A stretch of DNA of 64,000 nucleotides. It comes from Planctomycetota bacterium. GTDB lineage: Bacteria; Planctomycetota; UBA1135; UBA2386. Within the stretch, counting starts at the first letter, position 1. Every line of letters starts with the position of its first letter. The notes beneath the pieces were generated by a model, which searched no databases, had not been told where the DNA came from, and saw only the letters and a list, made by a program, of their open reading frames with translations. The translations under genes and the position numbers were made by a program. This document shows positions 56,301 through 64,000 of this stretch, piece after piece. The stretch spans positions 42,105 to 106,104 of the forward strand of contig JAQCBR010000001.1 of assembly GCA_027621295.1 (NCBI GenBank), written 5' to 3'.

Positions 56301-57501
56301 CGGCGGCGGTGAGCCGCCGTGCGGTCGCGGCGCTCAGCCGTTCGGCTGCCGCCCGTGCGCGCGCGCGGAACTTCGCGCGCTGCGCGAAGGACGCCTTCAC
56401 GTCGGGGCGCCCCATGTTCGACACCGCGCAGTTCGCGCAGGTGGCGCGGAGTTCGTGGTGGAAGAGCTGGCGTCGCAGCTCGGTGAACTGCGGGCCGGTC
56501 CAGATCTCCTCGAACGTCTGCGTCTTGAAGTCCCCGAAGATCGTGTGCTCCCACCACGAACCGCAGGGGAACACGGTGCCCTCCGGGTTGACGTGGATGT
56601 AGTACCACGGGAAGTAGCACGGGCGGTTGTGGCGCTTGCCCTGCTTCGCCTTCAGCAGGAACTCGCGGTTCTTGTGGTCGAGGTACTCGTCCACCGAGAC
56701 CTGGGACTGTTCGCCCGGCATCAGCGCGTTGCCACCGCCTTCGTCGGACTCCGGAACGTCTGCATCGACGATGTCGGCGTTGGACTCGGGAAGGTCGATC
56801 GGGCGGACGATCTGCATGCCGACCGAGTCCGCGTAGGCCTGCACCTCGCGCATGATGTCGTTGCAGAGCTTCGGCTCGTTGAGCAGCGACTCCTTCTCCA
56901 TGTCCATGCCGCCGATCACGGCCATGTGCACGAAGTTCATGTAGCGGACGCCCTTCTCGTGCATCAGCCTCACGAGCGTCGGGATCGTGTGGATGCTGCT
57001 CTTCATCAGCACGGAGGTCGCGCTGATCTCCGGGCGGTCGACGCCGTGCGCTCGCTTGCGCTCGTTGATCAGATCGAAGCGGCTGATCACGCGGTCCCAC
57101 TTGGCCGGCGTGCGGATGCGTTCGAACACTTCCTTCTCGCCAGCGTCGATCGAGATCGTGATCAGCGGCATCTCGACCTCGATCACCTTGTCGATGATCT
57201 TCTCGGTCAACGACATCCCGTTGGTCGAGAAGTGGAAGTTCGGCACGCCGTGCTCCTTGCAGAGCTCGAGAGCGCGGGGCAGCTCCGGCGCCATCAGTGG
57301 CTCGGCGCTCGACGAGAGCACGACGTCGTGTGCCCGCGGGAACAGGTCGTCCGCGACCTTCTCCAGGAGCTCCCGCCCCATGGTCGTCTTGTTCTCGACG
57401 AACTCCGGGTGCGCGAAGTGGCACATGATGCACTTCAGCTGACAGCGCCCGACCATGTCGAGCTTCACGCGCAGGAAGCGCTCTTCGCGGACCTTGGGCA
57501 T
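56290..57501 (-). CDS. Radical SAM/SPASM protein
   Basis: A 403-aa enzyme. The SAM-cluster site is GRCQLKCIMCHFAHPEF (CxxxCxxC). SIDAGEKEVFERIR and the C-terminal SPASM part (CYFPWYYIHVNPEGTVFPCGSWW, then CANCAVSNMG) hold the auxiliary cluster cysteines. Such enzymes modify peptides or other substrates, or build cofactors. No precursor peptide gene is visible next to it. The tail is Ala/Arg-rich. It starts at the ATG at 57501. Confidence 0.9.
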   Translation of the reverse strand: MPKVREERFLRVKLDMVGRCQLKCIMCHFAHPEFVENKTTMGRELLEKVADDLFPRAHDVVLSSSAEPLMAPELPRALELCKEHGVPNFHFSTNGMSLTEKIIDKVIEVEMPLITISIDAGEKEVFERIRTPAKWDRVISRFDLINERKRAHGVDRPEISATSVLMKSSIHTIPTLVRLMHEKGVRYMNFVHMAVIGGMDMEKESLLNEPKLCNDIMREVQAYADSVGMQIVRPIDLPESNADIVDADVPESDEGGGNALMPGEQSQVSVDEYLDHKNREFLLKAKQGKRHNRPCYFPWYYIHVNPEGTVFPCGSWWEHTIFGDFKTQTFEEIWTGPQFTELRRQLFHHELRATCANCAVSNMGRPDVKASFAQRAKFRARARAAAERLSAATARRLTAAVSP

Positions 57502-57555
57502 GTTCGTGTGGGCGTCGGTCGTGGTGGGCGGTGGCCCCGTCCAACCTGATCGGCG

Positions 57556-59598
57556 TCAGGCCAGCTGGTAGTGTAGCCCGTCCTCGGACTGCACCAGGGG
57601 GTCGGCGTCCAGCAGGCCCTGCAGGCAGGACGAGAACTCGGCGAGTTCCGGCCGTTCCGCGACGATCTGCTGGAACGTGAGTCCCGCCACGCGGCTCCTC
57701 AGGATGTCCCGGGAGAGTCGCTGGAGGAACGGGCCGAGCTGCAGGTCGACCTCCGCGACGACGGTGTCGGACAGGATCTCGAACTCGCCGTGCCGCCGGA
57801 GGACATCGAGGAGCAGGTGGTCCGTGAGGAACGTCCCGCCGAGGTCGGCGGACGCGATCGAGCCCTGGATGCGGGCGAGATGGGCGTAGCCGCCGGACTC
57901 CTCGACGCAGTTCCGGACCTCGTGGAGCAGGAGCCGGAGTCTCTCGCCGGTGAGCGGGTAGTTCTCGGCGAGGTCGATCCGGTCGCGTGACGGCGACACG
58001 AAGAGTCGGTTGGTGCGCAACAGCCGGGAGACGAGCGGACGCTGTGCGGGAGGGCAGTTCTGGAGGAAACGGGCGAAGGGGACCTCGCCCATCGCGCGGC
58101 GCAGGTCCTCGACGAGCGCCGACGTGCGGGCCGAGGGGCCGCTGCGACGCAGCACGAACTCCCCCCGGCCGAGCGCGCGGAGACTGGGCACGTCGGCGAG
58201 CATCGCGGCGAGCAGGTGCGCGCATCGCTCGGAGATCTCGCCGTGCCGTACCCGCTCACCGAGCTGGATCCTGCCGCCCGCTCGCCGGAGTTCGTCCACG
58301 AGCCGTTCGACCTCGGGCCGGAGTAGCTCGAGTTCGTCGACGTGCCGGTTGCGCAGGGACCAGGTCCTCGGCGCAACCTCGAGAAAGGTCGGACGCCGGC
58401 GCAGAGCGTCACGGATCCGCTGCGCCGCGCCGCGACCGAACCGATCGCGGTAGCGGAACAGCAGGTCGTCCACCGGCAGCGGACGGTCCGCGTCTTCGAG
58501 GAGCGCCTCGAGACGGTCACTCAGCGACGTGTTGCGGAGGGTCACGACCTCACCGACATGCTGGTCGAGGGCGAGTGCATACCCGAGCACGCGACGGAGC
58601 ACGTGTTGGACCATGCTCGGCGAGCAGGCGTGGACCGCCTGGCGCGCGGCGGACACGAGGTCCGCCACCAGGATCGGCGGCCGAACGGCGCGGCGGAGTT
58701 CCCGCTGGGTGGTGCGGACGACCAGCCGGAAGTCGTCCGTGGTCAAACAGCACAGCCGGTCGGCTTCGAAGCACCACCGTTCCGCGCGCGCGAACGCGAG
58801 CCAGCGCAGCGGGAGGGTCGGGTCCGTGCAAGACTGGCTCGCGGTGTGGAGTCCGGTGCCGACGACGAGCTCGTCGATGCCGACCACGCCGTCACGGACG
58901 ATGAGCGCGGACTCCGCGTCGCGGCCGAGCTTGTCGAGCACGGCGCCGCAGTTCGACCGAAGTGAGGCGCGCAGCCGCTCCTCGCGCATCCGCACCTCGT
59001 CGAGAGGCAGGTGGAGTGCGGATGCAGCGGCCGTCGAGCTGGTCGGCCGGTGTCCGACCCCGAGCAGGCGATCGAACAGCGCGGCATCAGCCGGATCGAG
59101 GCCCGTGCGGAAGCGTCGGAGTTCGGCGAGGAACGTCGTGGGGGCCGGGTTCTCGCCCGGTCCCGCGAGTCGTCGGGCCAGCGCGACACGGACGGCCTCC
59201 CGATGGGGTCGCAGCGTCGTGCGGGTCTCGCATGCGTCGAGCTCCCGAAGACTCCGGACCTGCCGATCCTCCAGCGCGTGGAGCACTGCGCGGGGCAGGT
59301 CCAGGCTGTCGAAGGGCAGGTCGAGCAGGCTGTCGGGGAGCCAGGAGCTGATCGGGTCCGTCTCGGCTGCGGGCAGCAGAGCCTGGTGTCGCGCCGCGTC
59401 GACCAGGCGAGCCAGCTTGCGCTCGCCGATCCCCGGTAGCGCGAGGAGCTCCGCGGTCGGTCGTCGGAGCAGATCGCCGACGTCGTGGACGCCTGCTCCA
59501 GCCAGCGCCTCGAGCGTGCGGGGCGCGTCGACGAGACCTGTCCAGAGCGAATCGAGCCGCCGAGAAAGGTCCAGTCCTCCCAGTTCGGTGTCGGTCAT
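57556..59598 (-). CDS. Large protein with a helix-hairpin-helix domain and several winged-helix-like modules
   Basis: A 680-aa protein that I do not recognise as a named family. Residues about 27-70 (LEALAGAGVHDVGDLLRRPTAELLALPGIGERKL) are a helix-hairpin-helix like the alpha-subunit C-terminal domain of RNA polymerase. LPLDEVRMREERLRASLR resembles sigma-70 region 4. DRFGRGAAQRIRDALRRRPTFLEVAPRTWSLR resembles a HARE-HTH/winged-helix unit. No nuclease motif is visible. It starts in the stop of the HEAT-like gene (ATGA). Nucleic-acid binding is inferred. Confidence 0.7.
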   Translation of the reverse strand: MTDTELGGLDLSRRLDSLWTGLVDAPRTLEALAGAGVHDVGDLLRRPTAELLALPGIGERKLARLVDAARHQALLPAAETDPISSWLPDSLLDLPFDSLDLPRAVLHALEDRQVRSLRELDACETRTTLRPHREAVRVALARRLAGPGENPAPTTFLAELRRFRTGLDPADAALFDRLLGVGHRPTSSTAAASALHLPLDEVRMREERLRASLRSNCGAVLDKLGRDAESALIVRDGVVGIDELVVGTGLHTASQSCTDPTLPLRWLAFARAERWCFEADRLCCLTTDDFRLVVRTTQRELRRAVRPPILVADLVSAARQAVHACSPSMVQHVLRRVLGYALALDQHVGEVVTLRNTSLSDRLEALLEDADRPLPVDDLLFRYRDRFGRGAAQRIRDALRRRPTFLEVAPRTWSLRNRHVDELELLRPEVERLVDELRRAGGRIQLGERVRHGEISERCAHLLAAMLADVPSLRALGRGEFVLRRSGPSARTSALVEDLRRAMGEVPFARFLQNCPPAQRPLVSRLLRTNRLFVSPSRDRIDLAENYPLTGERLRLLLHEVRNCVEESGGYAHLARIQGSIASADLGGTFLTDHLLLDVLRRHGEFEILSDTVVAEVDLQLGPFLQRLSRDILRSRVAGLTFQQIVAERPELAEFSSCLQGLLDADPLVQSEDGLHYQLA

Positions 59599-60614
59599 CG
59601 CGCGGGCCCCGGCATCGCGAGCGCTGGGTTGATCGAACGGAATCGCGGTGCGTGTCGCTGGGGGAGACCCGAAACCGGCAGGTCGGCTGGCCGGACCCCG
59701 ATCCGCAGGAGGTCTCCCGGGCGATAGCCGCGGAGGGAGAGAGCCGTCGCAGCCCGGGTGCGGGCCGAGTGATCGATGTCGCCCACCGCGATCGCGGCCA
59801 GGATCGGGGCGCCCGCGTGCGGCTCGATCCGTTCGGCGATCGCCACCGTCCTGCCACCGCGGTGCGGATGGCTCGGCACGCAGGCGGCGACCTCCTCGGC
59901 AGGGAATCGCTCGAGCGCGGCGAGCACGCACGCGTCGAGCCAGGGCGTGGTCGCCGTGACGAAGTGGCGGACGAGGACGTTCGCCGAGCCCTCTGGCCGG
60001 CAGCGTGCCGTCGTCTGCACGAGAGCTGTCAGCGGAGCGGTCTCGTCCTCGAGTCCTCGGGTCAACGCGTCGAGGACGGCGGTGCGTCCGGTCGACGGGA
60101 GTCGCTCCACGTCCGGGCGTCGCGCGAGATCGAGGGCTGCGTCGGTCCGGACGCGTGGATCCTGGGCCTCGAGGGACGCGGCGAAGTGTCGGGTCCAGTC
60201 TTCGGCCGGGGATTCGATCAGCAGCTGCAGGTGTCGGACCAGCTCGGGCGTCGCCAGCGGCAGCGCTCGGCTGCCGGACGAGGCGAGGCGCGGCGCCGTC
60301 GGCGTCCGCTGGTCGAGGAAGGCCACGTAGGCAGCGCCGGGGATCAGCCCGGCGAGGGCGCGTCCGCATGCGCGTCCGTCCGGTTCGGTGAGCGTGAACG
60401 CCTCGGAGTTCGTCGAGCCCGCGAGCGTGCGCAGCGTTGCGAAGCGTGCGGCGCGCCTCTCGCCCACGTGGGTGGAGCCGAGGTATCGCGCGTGGACCAC
60501 TGCGTCCGCGCGCTGGAGCAGCGCGCCGAGCGTCGTCGCCGCGTCCTGTGCGCCGATGGGGCCGATCGCGAGGGCCAGGGCTGCGCCCGCATGGAGGCTG
60601 CGTGGGATCTTCAT
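59595..60614 (-). CDS. Secreted protein with HEAT-like helices
   Basis: A 339-aa exported protein. The signal peptide is LHAGAALALAIGPIGAQ. Helical Ala/Leu/Arg-rich repeats occupy the second half (DPRVRTDAALDLARRPDVERL, TRAATALSLRGY), similar to HEAT repeats. No catalytic motif is seen. The gene overlaps both neighbours by ATGA, so it is translationally coupled in the middle of the operon. Function unknown. Confidence 0.7.
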   Translation of the reverse strand: MKIPRSLHAGAALALAIGPIGAQDAATTLGALLQRADAVVHARYLGSTHVGERRAARFATLRTLAGSTNSEAFTLTEPDGRACGRALAGLIPGAAYVAFLDQRTPTAPRLASSGSRALPLATPELVRHLQLLIESPAEDWTRHFAASLEAQDPRVRTDAALDLARRPDVERLPSTGRTAVLDALTRGLEDETAPLTALVQTTARCRPEGSANVLVRHFVTATTPWLDACVLAALERFPAEEVAACVPSHPHRGGRTVAIAERIEPHAGAPILAAIAVGDIDHSARTRAATALSLRGYRPGDLLRIGVRPADLPVSGLPQRHAPRFRSINPALAMPGPAR

Positions 60615-63600
60615 CGGAGCATCACCGCCTGGCGGAGGTAGGCGTCGTTCAGCGGGCGGAAGCGGAACGCGAGCGCGGTCAAAGCGTCGAAGCCGAGGGC
60701 TGCGGCCATCACGTCCCGGTTGCTCGCCGCGACGTTGTGCAGCGACGCGTCGCCGTGGAGCCCGGCCGCATCCGCGCCGGTCGCCGTGAGTCCGACGGAG
60801 TGTCCGATCTCGTGGGCGAGGATCGTGCCGACCGCGGTCGCCCACGCGTCGGCGGCCGCGAACACCGCGTGGTAGCGCGCGCTCGCCGCAGCGCTCCCGG
60901 TCGCAGGATCGAAGCCTGGAGCGAGCGCTTCGGCGTCGCGCGGGTGGAGTCCGGCCGGTGTCCCGCCGAGGTCGGGCGCGAGACCCAGGAACAGCTGCGC
61001 GTAGGACGTGACGAACGACGGGTAGACGTCGCGATGCACGCGTGTCTCGAACAGCCAGAGCTCGGCGGGGAAGACCCCGAGGCCCGGGTCGAGCGAGGTG
61101 TTCCGCTCGTTGGGGGTCGCGTTGCGGTAGTCGAACCATGCGCGACCGAGGACACCGGTGGACGCGTCGCCCGCGCGACGGCCTGCGGCGCCCTCCGGAT
61201 CGAAGCCGCCGCAGGCGATCTGCATGTGGGCGACGCCGATAGGCTCGCGAGCGGACAGTCGGATGGGAACGGGTTCCTGGTCGATCGGCGCGCCGTTCCG
61301 GTCGCGACCGAAGAGCTCGCGCGCCCGAGCGAGCACGCCGTCGATCATGATCGCCCGCAGGCGGTCGTTCTGGCCGAGCGGGTCGCCGTGTGCGAGCAGC
61401 CCGAGGCGGTGGAGGTCATCCTCGAAGTCAGGGCGACCGTTGCCGTCACGGTCGAGCCCGGTGCGGACCCAGACCACCTGCGTCGTCTCGAAGGGCAGCG
61501 TCTCGGCCGTCCGCTCGGCCGCGTCGAAGCGGAGCTCGGCGGTGCTCGATCGGTTGCCGCTCAGATCAGCGGCGATCGCGCGAACCGTGATCGCGCCGAG
61601 CGGGAGCGGCGAGGCGATCGGAATGCGCAACGTCAGGCCCAGCGGAGTGGCCTGCGCGAGCGCCGCGATCTCGCTCGCCAGGACCCGACCGCCGGCTCCG
61701 AGGATCTCCAGCGTGCAGGCGGAGGGATCGAATCCCGGGTCGCCCTGTGCCGGGTCGGCGACGGTCACCGCGAAGCCAGCCCGCGCGAAGACACGATTCT
61801 CGGCGTGATTGCCGGTCACACCCGCGAGCTGGATCTGCGCGGACGGAGGATCGACATCGACGCGGTAGCCGGTCCGGAACGCATGGGAGCGTTCGTCGGG
61901 CCATCCGAGTCCTCCCAGGGTGCGGAGGCCGTCGAGCCCGGTGTGGACGACGACGCGGTGCTCGGAGCCCGCCGCCCAGGGTGCGGTCGCGGTGAATCGG
62001 ATCGCGGTCGGGAGCGCGCCCTGGATCCATCGGCCTTCGACCTCGCTGCCGTCGGGGCGGAGGACCGAGACGGCTCCAGGTCGGGCGGGCGGGGCGATCG
62101 GTTCGTCGCAGACGAGGACGAGCGACGCGTCGAGAGCGACGCCGACGGCTCCGTCGCGGGGGAACGACCAGAGCCCCGGTGGAGCGGAGATCAGGTTCGT
62201 CCGGAACTCCACGTGGATCGGCGCGGCGACGGGATTGCCGTTCCGGTCGCGCAGACCCTCCAGCGACGCTGGGATCGAGAACGTGTAGCGTGCGTCCGGG
62301 TCGAGCGACTCGGTCGGCCGCAGCACGAGTTCGGTTCCACCCCGCTCGAGCGTCGGCGTCTCGAGCGCGACCAGGCATCCCTCGTCGTCGCGGACGGACG
62401 AGGCTGCTACGGCGATGGACAGTTCGTCGATCGCCTCGTCGAAGCGAACCCGCAGTGCTTCCCAGCGGGCGAAGGTGCTGCTCCCGTCGTCCGGGTGGAC
62501 GGCGAGCGGTCGTGGCGCGTCACGGTCCGCTCCCACGACGAAGGCGAGCGTCGGCATCCCGTCTCCCAGGTTGCCGCTCGCGTCCATCGCGTGGACTCCA
62601 TCCCCGATCGGACGGATCTCGACCTGGGTCCCTGTAGCGATGTCGCTGGTCGGCAGGAAGTGGATCGTGCGCGCGTCGCGCGACGCGAACGCCTTGTAGG
62701 GCAGCGGATGCCCGGTCACTGCGTCGACGGCGACGAACTGCGTGTCGGGGTCCGGTCCCGCGAGGGACTCGTCGAAGACGGCGCGCGCGGGCGCGCGAGG
62801 TCCGGGCGTCACCGTCGGGTCGTCCGGCCACACGGCCACGAGGCGTGGACCGGTGGCGTCCGCCCCGGTCCGGACGGTCGTCGACCAGGGTGTTTCCATC
62901 CGGTTGCCCGAGCGGTCGCGGATGCTGCGGACGGACACGATGATGTCGGTGGTGCCCGCGACGTCGCGGTGGGGCGTGCAGCGGACGCGGTCCCCGTCGA
63001 CCTCGAGGTCCACGGCGATCGCCTGGCCGTTCGTCTCGCTGAGTCGGACCGTGCTGTCGAACACGGTCTCGGGCGCGAGCTCCTCGTCGAAGCGGAGGAC
63101 GATCCCCGCTGCGGGGCCGAGCGTGCGGCCGGGATCGAGGAAGTCCCACGACGCCACGACAGGAGGGGTGGAGTCCTCCGTTCGGAAACCGATCGAAGCG
63201 ATGCGGTCCAGCACACGGCCGTCCTGGTCCGCAGTGAGCGGAGACAGCGCGAGCACGTAGTCGGTCGCAGGTTCGAGTGGGTGGGTGGGTTCGAACCGTG
63301 CCTCCCTGCGGTCGGGGCCGAGTCCCGTTCGCAGCGGCACCTCGGACCCGTCACCGCTACGGATCAGGCGGGTGTCCTCGAGGGACAGGGTCTCGGCGGC
63401 GAGCTCGGTGTCGAAGACGACGCGGAGCGTCGGGGACAGGCCGACCTGCACCGCGCGGTCGACAGGTTCGGTCTCGGTGATGCCGAGGACGTGGCTACCC
63501 CAGGACGCCGGGCTCCCGGAGGCGCCCCCGCCGGTGTTGCCGCCGCCAGCGCCCTGGCCGGCCGCGGGAGAACCGGAGCCACCGCCCGTGCAGCCCGCGG

Positions 63601-63667
63601 ACAGCGCGAGCAGCGCGATCGCTCCGAACCGCCCGAGCGGGCGGTGCCTCCCTGACCGTCGACCCAT
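60611..63667 (-). CDS. Large metzincin-like lipoprotein with Ig-like (Big_5) domains
   Basis: A 1018-aa lipoprotein (lipobox ALLALSAGC, then a Gly/Ser linker). At least four Ig-like modules of the Big_5 type follow, with repeated phrases such as VGLSPTLRVVFDTELAAETL and VALDASLVLVCDEPIAP. The C-terminal domain has a zinc site AHEIGHSVGL with a downstream His and a Met-turn-like DVMAAALG, typical of metzincins. It would be displayed at the cell surface and cut proteins there. It heads an operon with the HEAT-like and HhH/wHTH genes. Confidence 0.82.
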   Translation of the reverse strand: MGRRSGRHRPLGRFGAIALLALSAGCTGGGSGSPAAGQGAGGGNTGGGASGSPASWGSHVLGITETEPVDRAVQVGLSPTLRVVFDTELAAETLSLEDTRLIRSGDGSEVPLRTGLGPDRREARFEPTHPLEPATDYVLALSPLTADQDGRVLDRIASIGFRTEDSTPPVVASWDFLDPGRTLGPAAGIVLRFDEELAPETVFDSTVRLSETNGQAIAVDLEVDGDRVRCTPHRDVAGTTDIIVSVRSIRDRSGNRMETPWSTTVRTGADATGPRLVAVWPDDPTVTPGPRAPARAVFDESLAGPDPDTQFVAVDAVTGHPLPYKAFASRDARTIHFLPTSDIATGTQVEIRPIGDGVHAMDASGNLGDGMPTLAFVVGADRDAPRPLAVHPDDGSSTFARWEALRVRFDEAIDELSIAVAASSVRDDEGCLVALETPTLERGGTELVLRPTESLDPDARYTFSIPASLEGLRDRNGNPVAAPIHVEFRTNLISAPPGLWSFPRDGAVGVALDASLVLVCDEPIAPPARPGAVSVLRPDGSEVEGRWIQGALPTAIRFTATAPWAAGSEHRVVVHTGLDGLRTLGGLGWPDERSHAFRTGYRVDVDPPSAQIQLAGVTGNHAENRVFARAGFAVTVADPAQGDPGFDPSACTLEILGAGGRVLASEIAALAQATPLGLTLRIPIASPLPLGAITVRAIAADLSGNRSSTAELRFDAAERTAETLPFETTQVVWVRTGLDRDGNGRPDFEDDLHRLGLLAHGDPLGQNDRLRAIMIDGVLARARELFGRDRNGAPIDQEPVPIRLSAREPIGVAHMQIACGGFDPEGAAGRRAGDASTGVLGRAWFDYRNATPNERNTSLDPGLGVFPAELWLFETRVHRDVYPSFVTSYAQLFLGLAPDLGGTPAGLHPRDAEALAPGFDPATGSAAASARYHAVFAAADAWATAVGTILAHEIGHSVGLTATGADAAGLHGDASLHNVAASNRDVMAAALGFDALTALAFRFRPLNDAYLRQAVMLR

Positions 63668-63741
63668 GAACCCCCGGCCGGACGCGAAGCATCCCGGCAG
63701 GAGGTCGGATCGGCGGCTTCGGGCGGCCCGATTGAGGGGCG

Positions 63742-63791
63742 CCCGCGCGCGCGTCTCAGGCGCGCGGGAACCGGCGTTGGCACCGCCGGTT
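63742..63791. terminator. Two tandem hairpins downstream of nrdJ
   Basis: CCCGCGCGC/GCGCGCGGG (9 bp, 9-nt loop) and AACCGGCG/CGCCGGTT (8 bp, 7-nt loop) lie in tandem after the nrdJ stop on the minus strand. There is no T-tract, but placement suits termination. Confidence 0.45.
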
Positions 63792-63872
63792 GGGGGGGAT
63801 CAGCGCGGTGTTCGTCTGCGCTGGGCGACCAGCGTCGATCCCGACGCTGGCGCGATCACGGCAGCCCGCGGC

Positions 63873-64000
63873 TCAGCTGCAGCCGCTCGTCGAGCCGCAG
63901 CTCACGCACTTCAGGCAGGTGCCGTTCCGGACCAGGGTGAACTGGCCGCAGGAGTGGCAGGGGTCACCCTCGTAGCCCTTGATGCGGGCCTCGCGGACCT
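63873..64000 (-). CDS. nrdJ: Adenosylcobalamin-dependent ribonucleotide reductase, C-terminal end (partial)
   Basis: Absent from the ORF track because no start lies in the window. The minus-strand frame ends with a zinc-ribbon-like tail: ARIKGYEGDPCHSCGQFTL, then RNGTCLKCVSCGSTSGCS and a stop. This Cys-rich tail is characteristic of class II (B12-dependent) ribonucleotide reductases, in which it relays electrons to the active site. The rest of the gene lies beyond the right edge. Confidence 0.85.
   Translation of the reverse strand, partial: VREARIKGYEGDPCHSCGQFTLVRNGTCLKCVSCGSTSGCS

Noticed and set aside
60437-63655. 1072-aa plus-strand ORF opposite the metzincin lipoprotein
   Set aside because: The minus strand carries a lipobox, Ig-like repeats and a HExxH site; this ORF has none.

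Overview
The window is a uniformly GC-rich (about 70%) bacterial chromosome segment with tightly packed genes and many 4-bp ATGA/TTGA overlaps. I see no rRNA, tRNA, CRISPR, phage or insertion-sequence genes. The content (an XrtA-type exosortase/exopolysaccharide locus, B12-dependent ribonucleotide reductase, many secreted TPR, PEGA and HEAT-like proteins, a DUF1583/LamG-like domain) would fit a Planctomycetota- or Myxococcota-like organism. I cannot fix the phylum from sequence alone.

Layout. 0.1-2.9 kb: accB-accC and an AmaP-like membrane protein. 3-9.8 kb: a secreted protein, then a nucleotide-sugar block (UDP-xylose synthase, UDP-glucuronate 4-epimerase-like, UDP-hexose 4-epimerase-like, rmlA, rmlD, rmlB; no rmlC). 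10.0-20.6 kb: an export/assembly operon (Wza-like lipoprotein, GNVR/Wzz chain-length protein, O-ligase/polymerase, XrtA-type asparagine synthase, two GT4 glycosyltransferases, exosortase, EpsI, XrtA-type polysaccharide deacetylase). 20.7-27.3 kb, minus strand: a 1346-aa TPR protein, a PrsR-like sigma-54 response regulator and a degenerate sensor-kinase-like protein. 27.4-30.9 kb: a tail-anchored small protein, a GtrB-like GT2, and a degenerate GT2 fused to an XrtA-type FemAB domain. I read 4-31 kb as one system for making, modifying, exporting and anchoring a surface polysaccharide, with the sigma-54 regulator as its likely switch. A candidate -24/-12 promoter lies directly before the Wza-like gene.

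31-41.5 kb: a pseudo-aminotransferase fused to a LamG-like domain, gmhB, secreted SH3-like, TPR-protease and S9 peptidase proteins, a five-haem cytochrome c and a truncated globin. 41.5-50.3 kb: a sodium/solute symporter, guaB-guaA, an ABC-2 exporter pair, a membrane protein and comF. 50.3-56.3 kb: a lysine-less PLP-family protein, a degenerate HAD protein, an alpha/beta hydrolase, tandem M28 peptidases, a rhomboid lacking its catalytic residues and a PAP2 enzyme. 56.3-63.7 kb, minus strand: a radical SAM/SPASM protein, then an operon of a 1018-aa metzincin lipoprotein, a HEAT-like secreted protein and a 680-aa HhH/winged-helix protein. The right edge holds the C-terminus of nrdJ.

Three themes stand out. 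First, the exosortase locus has an unusual pseudo-GT2::FemAB fusion and a kinase-position protein that has lost its phospho-acceptor histidine. Second, at least six proteins keep a recognisable enzyme fold but lack the residues needed for catalysis. Third, a TANNNT -10-like hexamer sits only 6-8 nt before nine start codons, which points to frequent leaderless transcripts.
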